A DNA stretch of 32,300 nucleotides. Source: Bacilli bacterium. GTDB taxonomy: Bacteria; Bacillota_I; Bacilli_A; RFN20; CAG-826. A program made the translations under genes and the position numbers. The notes beneath the pieces were generated by a model. It saw only the letters and a list, made by a program, of their open reading frames with translations, was not told where the DNA came from and ran no database searches. The stretch lies in contig JAILGI010000067.1 in the NCBI GenBank assembly GCA_024696885.1, positions 1 through 32,300 on the forward strand. Reading direction: 5' to 3'. This document shows positions 24,401 through 32,266 of this stretch, piece after piece; the stretch's first letter is position 1; every line of letters starts with the position of its first letter.

Positions 24401-24910
24401 TCTTAAAGCATATTGAAGAGATTGGTCAACTTTACTTACCCTGGTATAACCATTCTTCACTAGTGATTTTTTAATATCTTCTAGGTTATATATTTCGCCC
24501 TTTTTAAATTCTAAAGTTTTATTAGAAAAGATAACGGGGTCCGGTAAAAATCTTGTTGCAGAGGCTAAGTTAGCGATGATTATTTTCCCTTTTCCCTTCA
24601 CTATTTCATTTAGAACATAGAGGCGTTGGGCCACCATTTCTTTAGATTGAGCGAGTGTTTGGGCTCTTATTAGTTCATCTGCGGGGAAAAGTAAAACGCT
24701 ATCTTTTCCGAGCATTGAAACTAAGAAGTTATATATCTTTTGAGCTTTATATAAATTGGAAGTAATCAACAAATATTGACCCTTATCTTCCTTATAAGAA
24801 AGAGCGGTTAAAAGGCTAATTCCAATGATATCGTCTACGACAAAATGCCCTCTTTTCGCGAGGAATGAGGGTATCGCCTTACTGTTTTTCAACTTAGAAA
24901 ATAAGTCCAA
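21428..24910 (-). CDS. mfd: Transcription-repair coupling factor Mfd
   Basis: The 1160-aa protein has the full Mfd architecture: N-terminal UvrB-like damage module, RNA polymerase interaction domain (DLNPGDYVVHEYQGIGQYL), a RecG-like translocase with Walker A GDVGFGKTE (about 634-643), the DEEQRFG box and GRVGRSNRIAYAY motif VI, and the C-terminal TRCF domain. It removes stalled RNA polymerase and recruits UvrA. The start is TTG at 24910, with AAGGAGAG eight bases before it; the ribosome site touches the pth stop codon. No in-frame ATG offers a better N-terminus. Confidence 0.96.
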   Translation of the reverse strand: MDLFSKLKNSKAIPSFLAKRGHFVVDDIIGISLLTALSYKEDKGQYLLITSNLYKAQKIYNFLVSMLGKDSVLLFPADELIRAQTLAQSKEMVAQRLYVLNEIVKGKGKIIIANLASATRFLPDPVIFSNKTLEFKKGEIYNLEDIKKSLVKNGYTRVSKVDQSLQYALRGDILDIYSVNNEYPVRIEFFGDEIESIRYFDLASQVSIKQIDKITILPGNDMLLSDKETLKASDKIYDILEKDKLHFDYGVFEHLRNNIEDVVNEIIEGQPNQKLYKYYSLLTERHFSLFDYCSQYLKIIVDEESIKQANKIAIDESYNYLSELHEKGECISHLELTQDFYRLVKLNVHNVITTSKFMKSGEDESFNVKNVPYQASKRGDALNIIQMYLNEGDKVVINLHKKEQINIIEEGLMGLNIPYESVPEFSIPTNTNIGISTLNLENGFYLTDEKIVYLTSTELFNEKVRTARFDNRFKEATIIRSFEDLNPGDYVVHEYQGIGQYLELQTLEVEGVHRDYLKIAYHGGEILYVPLTQFQLVRKFIGKEGSAPRLSRLHSNDWENTKKRIKERVNDLANRLMNLYIERSKVEGFAFKKDDEWQEMFENSFEFELTPDQEKSLKEIKEDMEKPSPMDRLLCGDVGFGKTEVAFRAIFKAINSGKQAAILCPTTLLARQHYELAVKRFSEFGLKIAIFSRLISERDEKAYIKGLQDGSIHLAIGTHRLLSKDISFKDLGLLVVDEEQRFGVAQKERLKEIKTNIDVLTLSATPIPRTLQISLLGVRALSKIDTAPQERMPIQTYVAPFDDGVVKELIERELGRNGQVFYMRNNISTLYQCASRLQKQLPNASIAVAHGKMSREEIEEVMEKFYSGLIDVLVCTSIVENGIDVPNANMIIVEDSEKYGLSQLYQIKGRVGRSNRIAYAYLFYSPFKQMNEKAQKRLQALQEFTELGSGYKIARRDLMIRGAGDILGPEQAGFIDSIGLDMYIKLLNEAVQEKMGGAIEDKLIEANSTLSIDAYISSNYAGDTDKIEIYQEILTAPNIEALQRIKVRTRDIFGKLPTEVERLFIKRNIDLLKDEAKVTKISDNPRFVELILSKDYLNIRGIGNILFEAMIPFLNTIKVSYLKNEFKINVMKNKDWLNTLESILNSLVNVIETHKMKEVI

Positions 24911-24921
24911 CGTTTCTCTCC

Positions 24922-25473
24922 TTAGTTGAATTTGTTCATTGCCCGATCAAAGTCGGATTTAATAGCCTCCTTGATTGCTTCTACAGCGTTATTGATGGCG
25001 TCTTCGATTAAAGGCATTTCTTCTTTTAATGGTTTTCCCAAGACATAGTCGACAGTGTCATAAAGAGGTTCACCAATACCGATACGGATGCGTTTAAATT
25101 CTTCGCTTCCAACGTTTTCAATAATATTTTGTAAACCTTTTTGACCACCTGAAGAACCCTTTGTTCTTAATCTAATTGTGCCCACAGGTAACGCTAGATC
25201 GTCGCATACGACAATGATGTCGGATAGATCAAGTTTGAAGTAATTAATTACTTCTCTAACCGCGGTGCCACTTAAATTCATATAAGTGGTGGGTTTGAAA
25301 AGCATGACATCTTGGTCGAAGATTTTGCCTCTTCCTAATAAGCCATGAAAAACTTCCTTATCAACATCAATCTTTGATAAGTCGCTTAATAGGTCGATTG
25401 TCATAAAACCCATGTTATGACGTGTACCTTCGTATTTTTTGCCAGGATTACCTAAACCAACGATTAAAATCAT
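24922..25473 (-). CDS. pth: Peptidyl-tRNA hydrolase
   Basis: The 183-aa protein starts MILIVGLGNPGKKYEGTRHN, containing Asn9 and the catalytic His19, followed by FKPTTYMNLSG, VVCDDLALPVG and RTKGSSGGQKGLQNI. It releases peptides from tRNAs dropped by ribosomes. I chose the ATG at 25473 because AGGAAGG lies just upstream; an upstream in-frame start (25509) would lie in the promoter. First gene of the block, 11 bases before mfd. Confidence 0.96.
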   Translation of the reverse strand: MILIVGLGNPGKKYEGTRHNMGFMTIDLLSDLSKIDVDKEVFHGLLGRGKIFDQDVMLFKPTTYMNLSGTAVREVINYFKLDLSDIIVVCDDLALPVGTIRLRTKGSSGGQKGLQNIIENVGSEEFKRIRIGIGEPLYDTVDYVLGKPLKEEMPLIEDAINNAVEAIKEAIKSDFDRAMNKFN

Positions 25474-25492
25474 ATTGACCTTCCTAGCGGTA

Positions 25493-25541
25493 ATTATATA
25501 CAAAATCATACTTTATTTAAAGTATTGAAAATTGTTATACT
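25493..25541. promoter_or_regulatory. Divergent promoters for pth-mfd and the DUF368 gene
   Basis: Leftward: TTTAAA (25521-25516), 17 bases, TATAAT (25498-25493). Rightward: -10 TATACT at 25536-25541, with a weak -35 such as TTTATT (25512-25517, 18-base spacing). TTTAAA is self-complementary and lies in both. The rightward -10 ends only nine bases before the ATG at 25551, so that mRNA would have almost no leader. Confidence 0.6.
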
Positions 25542-25550
25542 TTTATTTGT

Positions 25551-26501
25551 ATGAAAGCGTTTTTCAAAAGACTATTAGCCGGATTTGGAATTGGTACAGG
25601 GGCAGCAATACCCGGTGTTTCTGGTGCGGCGATCGCTTTAATTCTCAATGTTTATGAAGACATTATTGAAGCGGTGAATAGTTTCCGTAAAAAATTCAAA
25701 TGGTCAATTATCGTTTTAATTCCTATCTTAATTGGCATCATGCTCGCTGTATTAGTTTGCGTTAAATTATTCTCCTGGGCTTTTGAATATTGCATGTTCA
25801 TTTTGATTTGTATTTTTGCTGGTTTTTTAATCGGTTCATTCCCCGGTATAACTGATGAGGTAAAAGGCGTTCAAAAAGAAAAAAAACATATCATAGCCCT
25901 CATATGTGGCGTTATTTTTGTCATTACCTTAGGTGTTTTAAGTGTTGTTTTAGGACTCAACGGAGTGGATGTTTCTAGCGCTTTTGTTAAGATGCCTGTT
26001 TGGTTATATTTTGTTCTCATTCCTGTTGGTGCGGTTGCCGCGGTAGCCTTAACTGTCCCTGGTTTATCCGGTTCTCTTATTCTCTTAATTATTGGTTTTT
26101 ATCGCCCACTTATGGATAACGCTTCATCTTGGGGTGGAGAACTATTAAAAGGTAATACCGAGCATACTGGTCAATTAATCGGCATGATTTTATGCTTCGG
26201 TGTGGGTTGCCTAATCGGCGTTGTTTTAGTCAGTAAAATTATGAATGTGCTTTTGAAAAAGCATAGAAATACCACTTATTTCGCGATTATTGGCTTTATC
26301 TTAGGAAGTATGTTTGTCCTCTTCTTCAACTACGACATTTTCCGTTATTATCAAGTCTGGGCGGGTGAAGTGATTGAAAATATTAACCCAGGTTTACAAA
26401 TGTGGTTAGAGATGCTCATCGGTGTATTGGCCGCGGCTATAGCAGGTACACTATCCTATTTGGTAGTTAGATCAAGTCGAAAAAAGAAACAACAAGCATA
26501 G
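25551..26501 (+). CDS. DUF368 membrane protein, probable undecaprenyl-phosphate translocase (PopT type)
   Basis: The 316-aa protein has about eight to nine membrane segments and the DUF368 hallmark GIGTGAAIPGVSGAAIALIL near the N-terminus, with a second, inverted VALTVPGLSGSLILLI block in the middle (about residue 165). This two-repeat layout fits the DUF368 family, whose members have been shown to recycle undecaprenyl phosphate across the membrane for cell-wall synthesis. It stands alone, divergent from pth. No ribosome site precedes the ATG and the -10 box is only nine bases away, suggesting a leaderless mRNA. Confidence 0.85.
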   Translation: MKAFFKRLLAGFGIGTGAAIPGVSGAAIALILNVYEDIIEAVNSFRKKFKWSIIVLIPILIGIMLAVLVCVKLFSWAFEYCMFILICIFAGFLIGSFPGITDEVKGVQKEKKHIIALICGVIFVITLGVLSVVLGLNGVDVSSAFVKMPVWLYFVLIPVGAVAAVALTVPGLSGSLILLIIGFYRPLMDNASSWGGELLKGNTEHTGQLIGMILCFGVGCLIGVVLVSKIMNVLLKKHRNTTYFAIIGFILGSMFVLFFNYDIFRYYQVWAGEVIENINPGLQMWLEMLIGVLAAAIAGTLSYLVVRSSRKKKQQA

Positions 26502-26518
26502 TTTTATATAAATAAATA

Positions 26519-26547
26519 TTGACAAGTTCGTATGCGAACTATAATAT
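26519..26547 (+). promoter_or_regulatory. marR operon promoter with palindromic operator
   Basis: A perfect -35 TTGACA (26519-26524) is followed by AGTTCG-TATG-CGAACT (26525-26540), then TATAAT (26540-26545, 15-base spacing) or TAATAT (26542-26547, 17). The inverted repeat fills the spacer, so a bound MarR dimer would block polymerase: typical autorepression. Confidence 0.8.
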
Positions 26548-26564
26548 TCTTCCTATAAAGATTT

Positions 26565-27026
26565 ATGGGAAAACAAGATTGCAGAAGAGATATTATCTAT
26601 CTCATTAGACACTTAAGTAAGTTATTACAAAACGATTTCGATAATCGTATCAATCAATATGGAATAACAGGCCAACAAGCCCGTATTTTGTTTTTTGTGA
26701 ACCATAAAACTGTCTTAGATAATGTTGAGGTTCATCAAAACGATATTGAAAATGAATTTAATTTAGCAAAGTCTACGGTCAATGGATTGATATCTAGATT
26801 AGAGAAAAAGAACTTTATCATAAAACAAAATAAACACCCATTCTCGGTAATTACAGTGAGTGATAAAGGAAAAGAATTGATTGCTGATTTACGAGAAGGC
26901 AGAGATAACACGATTGAGAAACTATTTGAAGGTTTCAATAAAGAAGAAAGAGAAAAAATATTAGAAAACGTATCAAAACTATTAACGAATTTCGAAGGAG
27001 GTAATGAAGATGTGGCAAAGAATTAA
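26565..27026 (+). CDS. MarR-family transcriptional regulator
   Basis: The 153-aa protein has the MarR layout: N-terminal dimer helix (IYLIRHLSKLLQNDFDNRIN), GITGQQARILFFV, recognition helix region LAKSTVNGLISRLEKKNFI, the wing KHPFSVITVSDKGKEL and a C-terminal helix. It probably represses this operon from the palindrome at 26525-26540 and is relieved by a small ligand, perhaps a substrate of the ABC exporter encoded next. The ribosome site is weak and the predicted leader only about 12 bases. Its end overlaps the next gene. Confidence 0.92.
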   Translation: MGKQDCRRDIIYLIRHLSKLLQNDFDNRINQYGITGQQARILFFVNHKTVLDNVEVHQNDIENEFNLAKSTVNGLISRLEKKNFIIKQNKHPFSVITVSDKGKELIADLREGRDNTIEKLFEGFNKEEREKILENVSKLLTNFEGGNEDVAKN

Positions 27027-28848
27027 ATTAATTCTAAAAAGCGTTAGAGAATATAAGAAGTTCGCTTTAATTACTCCTTTGTTTATGGTGGGTGAAGCCG
27101 CTCTAGAGTGCTTACTCCCATTCATTATGTCAGTTTTAATTGATGATATTGGTAAGATTGAAAAACCAATAGATATCATGGAGAAATACTTCACCAATTT
27201 TATTTTTCCAATCTCTATTTTCTGGATCATCATTATCCTTATTGGCTTTTCTATCCTCTCTTTAATATGCGGTATTTTAGGTGGTAGATTTGCAGCGCGC
27301 GCATCCATAGGTATGGGCGCAAACCTTAGAAGTGATTTATATAAGAAGATTCAAAGTTTCTCCTTCAATAACATCGATAAATTCCATTCATCCAGTTTAA
27401 TTACCAGAATGACCACTGATGTTAACAATGTCCAAATGGCATTCCAAATGTGTATTCGTATTGTTATTAGGGCGCCTTTAATGATGATTTTCTCCGCGAT
27501 CATGGCCTTCATCGCTGGTGGTCATATGGCGTGGATCTTTATTGGTTTAATCCCATTAGTGGGTTTTGCCTTATTCTTAATTATCCGTTTTGCCATGAAG
27601 ATCTTTATGAGAGTCTTCAAACGTTACGATAAGTTAAACGAATCCGTCCAAGAAAATGTCTCTGGTGTGAGAGTTGTTAAATCATTTGTGAGAGAAGATT
27701 TTGAAAAAGAGAAATTCGCTCGTGCGTCTGACGGCATGACTGGTGACTTCATCAAAGCGGAAAAAATTGTCGCTTTACATAACCCAGTTATCAACACTGG
27801 TATCCACCTCAGTAATATTCTTGTCGTGGGTATTGGTTCATATATCATTTGTACAACACTTCCTCTTGTTCCTGTTACCACAAATGCGGATGGGGAAACG
27901 GTTATTGAATTTGGTCAATTATCCATTGGTCAAATGTCATCATTATTAACATATGGTATTCAAATTCTTTCCTCCGTTATGATGATTTCCATGATTTTAA
28001 TCATGTTAGTCATGTCTATTGAGTCCATGAAACGTATCGCGGAAGTTTTAGAAGAAGTACCAAGTATTCAAAACCCAGAAAACCCAATTACAGAAGTAAA
28101 GAATGGCGAAGTTGTATTCAAAAACGTGAACTTCAAATATTTTGAAAATGCAGAAAAGAATACATTAGAAAACCTCAATTTAACAATCAAAAGCGGTCAA
28201 TTCATCGGTGTTTTAGGTTCCACAGGTTCCGGTAAAACAAGCTTAGTTAATCTTATTTCCCGTTTATATGATGTGACAGATGGCTCTGTTACTGTGGCGG
28301 GACATGATGTTAGAGAATATGATCTCGTCACTTTAAGAGACGCAGTTAGTGTCGTGTTACAAAAGAACGTTCTCTTCTCCGGCACGATTGCTTCTAACTT
28401 AAGATGGGGTAATAAAGAAGCCACAGAAGAAGAAATGTGGGCGGCCTTAAAGATTGCGCAAGCTGATGAAATAGTGAATGGTAAAGAACAAAAACTTGAA
28501 TCAGTCGTTGAACAAGGTGGTGCGAACTTCTCCGGTGGTCAAAAACAACGTATTTGTATCGCTAGAGCTTTATTAAAGAATCCTAAGATTCTCATTTTAG
28601 ATGACTCCACTTCTGCGGTTGATACAAAAACTGACCGTTTAATTAGAAAAGGATTAAAAGAATCACTTCCTGAGATGACTAAAATTGTCATTGCACAACG
28701 TATTTCCTCTATTGAGAATGCGGATCAAATCATCATTATGGATGATGGTAAGATTAACGCAATCGGAACACATGAAGAATTGTTAAAGAGCAATAAGATT
28801 TATCAAGAAGTCTACTATACACAAAATGCGATAGGAGGTAATAAATAA
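27010..28848 (+). CDS. ABC exporter subunit 1 (degenerate ATP site)
   Basis: The 612-aa half transporter has six membrane helices then an ATPase domain with Walker A GSTGSGKT (about 403), signature FSGGQ and Walker B LILDDST. The catalytic Glu after Walker B is Asp and the switch His is Gln (VIAQRIS), so the site it contributes to is degenerate. This is the usual mark of one partner in heterodimeric exporters such as LmrCD, BmrCD and TM287/288. I chose the ATG at 27010 because GGAGG lies eight bases upstream; the ATG at 27004 is too close. It overlaps marR and the next subunit. Confidence 0.93.
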   Translation: MWQRIKLILKSVREYKKFALITPLFMVGEAALECLLPFIMSVLIDDIGKIEKPIDIMEKYFTNFIFPISIFWIIIILIGFSILSLICGILGGRFAARASIGMGANLRSDLYKKIQSFSFNNIDKFHSSSLITRMTTDVNNVQMAFQMCIRIVIRAPLMMIFSAIMAFIAGGHMAWIFIGLIPLVGFALFLIIRFAMKIFMRVFKRYDKLNESVQENVSGVRVVKSFVREDFEKEKFARASDGMTGDFIKAEKIVALHNPVINTGIHLSNILVVGIGSYIICTTLPLVPVTTNADGETVIEFGQLSIGQMSSLLTYGIQILSSVMMISMILIMLVMSIESMKRIAEVLEEVPSIQNPENPITEVKNGEVVFKNVNFKYFENAEKNTLENLNLTIKSGQFIGVLGSTGSGKTSLVNLISRLYDVTDGSVTVAGHDVREYDLVTLRDAVSVVLQKNVLFSGTIASNLRWGNKEATEEEMWAALKIAQADEIVNGKEQKLESVVEQGGANFSGGQKQRICIARALLKNPKILILDDSTSAVDTKTDRLIRKGLKESLPEMTKIVIAQRISSIENADQIIIMDDGKINAIGTHEELLKSNKIYQEVYYTQNAIGGNK

Positions 28849-30845
28849 TGCCACCCATTAAAATTAGAGAACGTGGTCGTGCGAAAAAAGGCACGATGAA
28901 ACGCTTAGTTAAAAAGTTATTTAAAGAATTCCCTGTCCATTTAATCGTTTCTGCGATTTGTATTGTTTTTAACGTCGCTGCAAACTTATGTAGTTCTATT
29001 TTCTCTGGCTTAATCGCTGGTGTTTTAACACGTGGAATTATTGAAAATAATGGTCCATATAACCCTATGACATTCGATAAATATTACACCGCGACTGTTT
29101 TCGGTGGAAGTTTTAAAGTCACCACGAACATTCCAATTTTATTAATTATCATGGGTTCCATCTATTTTGTTGGTATCTTCGCCGCTTGGGGATGGAATAG
29201 AACAATGGCGATTGTCACACAAAAATTCATGAATAAATTCCGTAAGGATATGTTCTTGCACATGCAAGATTTACCAATTAAATACTTTGATACACATCCA
29301 CGTGGAAGTGTCATGTCTTTGTACACAAACGATATTGATACAGTTAGACAATTTATTTCACAATCCTTACCAGAATTCTTAAGAGCCAGTTTATCCATTC
29401 TCTTCGCCTTAATTATGATGTTAATTAATAGCGTTTGGATGACTTTAATCGTGCTCCTCGGCTCTGTCTTTATGGTTCTTTCCACGAAGATTATCGGTGG
29501 TAAAGCTAGTAAATACTTCATTAAACAACAAATGCAAACCGGTATTGTGGAGGGCAATGTTGAAGAATCCATGAAGGGTTTAAAAGTTATTAAAGTCTTT
29601 AACCATGAAGATGAATCTATTGAACAATTTGAAGGTTTAAATAACACCTTAAAAGATTATGCGACCGCAGCGAATATTCACGGTAATATTACCGGCCCAA
29701 TTAACGGCAATATCGGTAACTTTATTTATGTTTTAACCGCTTTTATTGCTTGTTTAATCTTAACTTTACCTGGATTCCAAAACTTAACTATTATTAAAGG
29801 TTTAGTGGCCATTAATAGTGAGAATAAAGAAGCATTCTATTCTATGATTGTTTCCTTCTTAATGATGACCAGAATGTTCTCTAATAATATTACTGTCTTC
29901 TCTCAACAAGTCACATTTATCGTTCTTGGTATGGCGGGTGCATCTCGCTGCTTTGACTTATTAGATGAAGTCGTTGAAGAAGATGATGGATATGTTACTT
30001 TAGTTCACATTAAGAAAGATGAAGATGGCACAATCCATGAAACAGATGAAAAGACTAGATTATATGCTTGGAAACATCCACATGGCGATGGCACATTAAC
30101 ATACACCGAATTAAAAGGTGATATCGTTTTAGACCATGTCGACTTTGGTTATGTCCAAGATAAGCTGGTTTTGCACGATATTTCCATCTATGCTAGACCC
30201 GGTCAACAAATTGCATTAGTGGGTGCAACAGGTGCAGGAAAGACCACTATTACGAACTTAATTAACCGTTTCTATCCTCTCGCGGATGGTAAAGTTAGAT
30301 ACGATGGCATTAATATCAACAAGATTAAGAAAGCGGATTTAAGACGCTCCTTAGGTATTGTTCTTCAAGATGTTAATCTCTTTACCGGCACAGTTATGGA
30401 AAACATCCGTTATGGTCGATTAGATGCGACGGATGAAGAAGTTTATGAAGCGGCAAAAATCGCTAATGCATACGACTTTATTATGCGTTTACCTGAAGGT
30501 TTTAACACTATGTTAACCGGTGATGGCGCTAATCTATCACAAGGTCAAAGACAATTAATTTCCATTGCTAGAGCAGCGGTGGCTGATGCACCAGTTATGA
30601 TTTTAGACGAAGCGACATCTTCAATCGATACACGTACAGAAAAATTAGTTCAAGATGGTATGACCCAATTAATGAAGGGTAGAACTGTCTTTGTTATCGC
30701 CCATAGATTATCCACGATCCAAAATAGCAATGCGATTATGGTATTAGACCAAGGTAGAATTATTGAACGCGGTGATCACGATAGTTTAATTGCTGATAAG
30801 GGCACTTATTATCAACTCTATACCGGTGCATTCGAACTCGAATAA
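28848..30845 (+). CDS. ABC exporter subunit 2 (consensus ATP site)
   Basis: The 665-aa half transporter has six membrane helices, a charged insertion (about 375-425, with KKDEDGTIHETDEKT and AWKHPHGDG) between the membrane and ATPase parts, and a full ATPase domain: Walker A GATGAGKT, signature LSQGQ, Walker B MILDEATSSID with the catalytic Glu, and switch His in VIAHRLST. With subunit 1 it should form a heterodimeric exporter for drugs, peptides or lipids. The ATG overlaps the stop of subunit 1 by one base; GGAGG lies nine bases upstream. Confidence 0.93.
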   Translation: MPPIKIRERGRAKKGTMKRLVKKLFKEFPVHLIVSAICIVFNVAANLCSSIFSGLIAGVLTRGIIENNGPYNPMTFDKYYTATVFGGSFKVTTNIPILLIIMGSIYFVGIFAAWGWNRTMAIVTQKFMNKFRKDMFLHMQDLPIKYFDTHPRGSVMSLYTNDIDTVRQFISQSLPEFLRASLSILFALIMMLINSVWMTLIVLLGSVFMVLSTKIIGGKASKYFIKQQMQTGIVEGNVEESMKGLKVIKVFNHEDESIEQFEGLNNTLKDYATAANIHGNITGPINGNIGNFIYVLTAFIACLILTLPGFQNLTIIKGLVAINSENKEAFYSMIVSFLMMTRMFSNNITVFSQQVTFIVLGMAGASRCFDLLDEVVEEDDGYVTLVHIKKDEDGTIHETDEKTRLYAWKHPHGDGTLTYTELKGDIVLDHVDFGYVQDKLVLHDISIYARPGQQIALVGATGAGKTTITNLINRFYPLADGKVRYDGININKIKKADLRRSLGIVLQDVNLFTGTVMENIRYGRLDATDEEVYEAAKIANAYDFIMRLPEGFNTMLTGDGANLSQGQRQLISIARAAVADAPVMILDEATSSIDTRTEKLVQDGMTQLMKGRTVFVIAHRLSTIQNSNAIMVLDQGRIIERGDHDSLIADKGTYYQLYTGAFELE

Positions 30846-31264
30846 TGAATATTATCTTCGTTTGTCACGGTTCCATTTGCCGTTCTCCCGCCGCGGAATT
30901 TATCTTTAAGAAATATTCGAAAGAACACAATGTCATTTCACGTGCTTTGACGCATGAAGAAATAGGAAATGATATCTATCCTCCGATGAAAAGAGAATTA
31001 AATAGAAGGGGTATTCCTTTTTCCTTTCATCCCGCGATTTATTTAGCAGAAAAAGAATATTTAGAAGCGGATTATATCTTCTATATGGATAAGGAAAATT
31101 ATTACCATATCGCTAGAAGATTTGATGTTAATGATAAAGTAATGCCAATATATCGTTTTGCTCCCTCAATTGATGAAATAGAGGATCCTTGGTACACCGG
31201 AAATTATTCCAAAGTGGTAAGCCAAATTGAAGAGTGTATTAAAGATATTTTGAAGAATATTTAA
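30845..31264 (+). CDS. Low-molecular-weight protein tyrosine phosphatase
   Basis: The 139-aa protein starts MNIIFVCHGSICRSPAAEFI, giving the C-x5-R-S phosphatase loop (Cys7 to Arg13), and has the general-acid segment DPWYTGNY near the C-terminus. Such enzymes remove phosphate from Tyr (or Arg) residues, often controlling capsule or stress kinases. The ATG shares one base with the stop of ABC subunit 2, so it is the last gene of the marR-ABC operon. The functional link to the exporter is not obvious. Its stop overlaps the stop of the convergent CPBP gene. Confidence 0.93.
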   Translation: MNIIFVCHGSICRSPAAEFIFKKYSKEHNVISRALTHEEIGNDIYPPMKRELNRRGIPFSFHPAIYLAEKEYLEADYIFYMDKENYYHIARRFDVNDKVMPIYRFAPSIDEIEDPWYTGNYSKVVSQIEECIKDILKNI

Positions 31265-31995
31265 TTCGTTTCTTTTTTCCTAAATATAAATAAATATATT
31301 AATAAGAGGTAAACACCAACGATTAATCCTATTAAAGTGTTGATGATATAAAACCACATATCGTTACTAATTTGATAGATGTTTTCAAAGAGGAAATCAT
31401 TAATCAAATTAAAGAGGACATGGAAGCATACGCAAGCGATAAATAAGCGTGAATACATATAGAAAAGTCCTAAAATCATGCCTAAACCAAAGGCATAAAT
31501 GATGGGAATTAAATCAATCGGATTAAAGGTAGAAAAGAAGATTGATAGATGCGATAAAGCGAATATTGATGAAGAAATTAATATGGCCCTTAGGGGTCTT
31601 TTTTCATCGAGATTTCCTAATAATACAAAGCGGAACAATAATTCCTCAATAATGGCGATTAAGATAATAAGAAGTGCTTCTAAGATGGCGTGCTCTTCAA
31701 AAGATACATTCATCTTTTCTTGCGCGCACCAGGCATAAATGAAATTAGAAATGATAATGATAACGCTGGGAAGAAGTAACAATAGGTTCTTTGCATTATA
31801 ATTCTTCTTTTTATTAATTAAATAAGGATTTAGTTTCAAATAGACTAATAAAAAGATGAGATAAAGTAAAAGTACGCCAATCATTATCGCGTGATAAACA
31901 TATATTTTATCCACAACGTAATTAATAGGTAGAGCCGCGACGGCGATAAAAAGGACAATGAGAATTGATAAGTCGATAAGCTTTTGTCTATTCAT
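31261..31995 (-). CDS. CPBP-family intramembrane metalloprotease
   Basis: The 244-aa membrane protein has about seven to eight hydrophobic segments and the CPBP (Abi) motifs: EELLFR (Glu117-Glu118, Arg122), FALSH (Phe145, His149) and a third His in ACVCFHVLFN (about 198). Relatives process prenylated peptides or act in bacteriocin self-immunity. I chose the ATG at 31995; a longer start at 32013 is possible. No ribosome site is visible for either, and a -10-like TACAAT lies six bases before the chosen ATG. The last four bases overlap the convergent phosphatase gene. Confidence 0.9.
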   Translation of the reverse strand: MNRQKLIDLSILIVLFIAVAALPINYVVDKIYVYHAIMIGVLLLYLIFLLVYLKLNPYLINKKKNYNAKNLLLLLPSVIIIISNFIYAWCAQEKMNVSFEEHAILEALLIILIAIIEELLFRFVLLGNLDEKRPLRAILISSSIFALSHLSIFFSTFNPIDLIPIIYAFGLGMILGLFYMYSRLFIACVCFHVLFNLINDFLFENIYQISNDMWFYIINTLIGLIVGVYLLLIYLFIFRKKETN

Positions 31996-32024
31996 ATTAA
32001 TATTGTATATCATTTGACGAACAT

Positions 32025-32050
32025 AATAAAATCCCCCTTTAAGGGGGATT
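32025..32050 (-). terminator. tRNA-Ile terminator
   Basis: AATCCCCCTT-A-AAGGGGGATT with TTTATTATG following on the minus strand. It lies just after the tRNA and before the CPBP gene. Confidence 0.88.
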
Positions 32051-32061
32051 ATTTGCTATTT

Positions 32062-32138
<77 letters not shown>

Positions 32139-32162
32139 GACTGTTTTTTGGACAGCGTTAAT

Positions 32163-32192
32163 AATATACAATAGCAATAATTATATTGTCAA
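32163..32192 (-). promoter_or_regulatory. tRNA-Ile promoter
   Basis: TTGACA (32192-32187), 18 bases, TATATT (32168-32163), about 25 bases before the mature tRNA 5' end. Confidence 0.8.
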
Positions 32193-32266
32193 CGATAATC
32201 CAAAAATAAATCTATTTCAGCCAATATTCAAAGAATATTAATGAATTGTTTAGTATAAATCAGCGT

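Noticed and set aside
29162-29647. 161-codon minus-strand frame opposite ABC subunit 2
   Set aside because: Antisense shadow of the transporter gene, low-complexity translation, no start signals.
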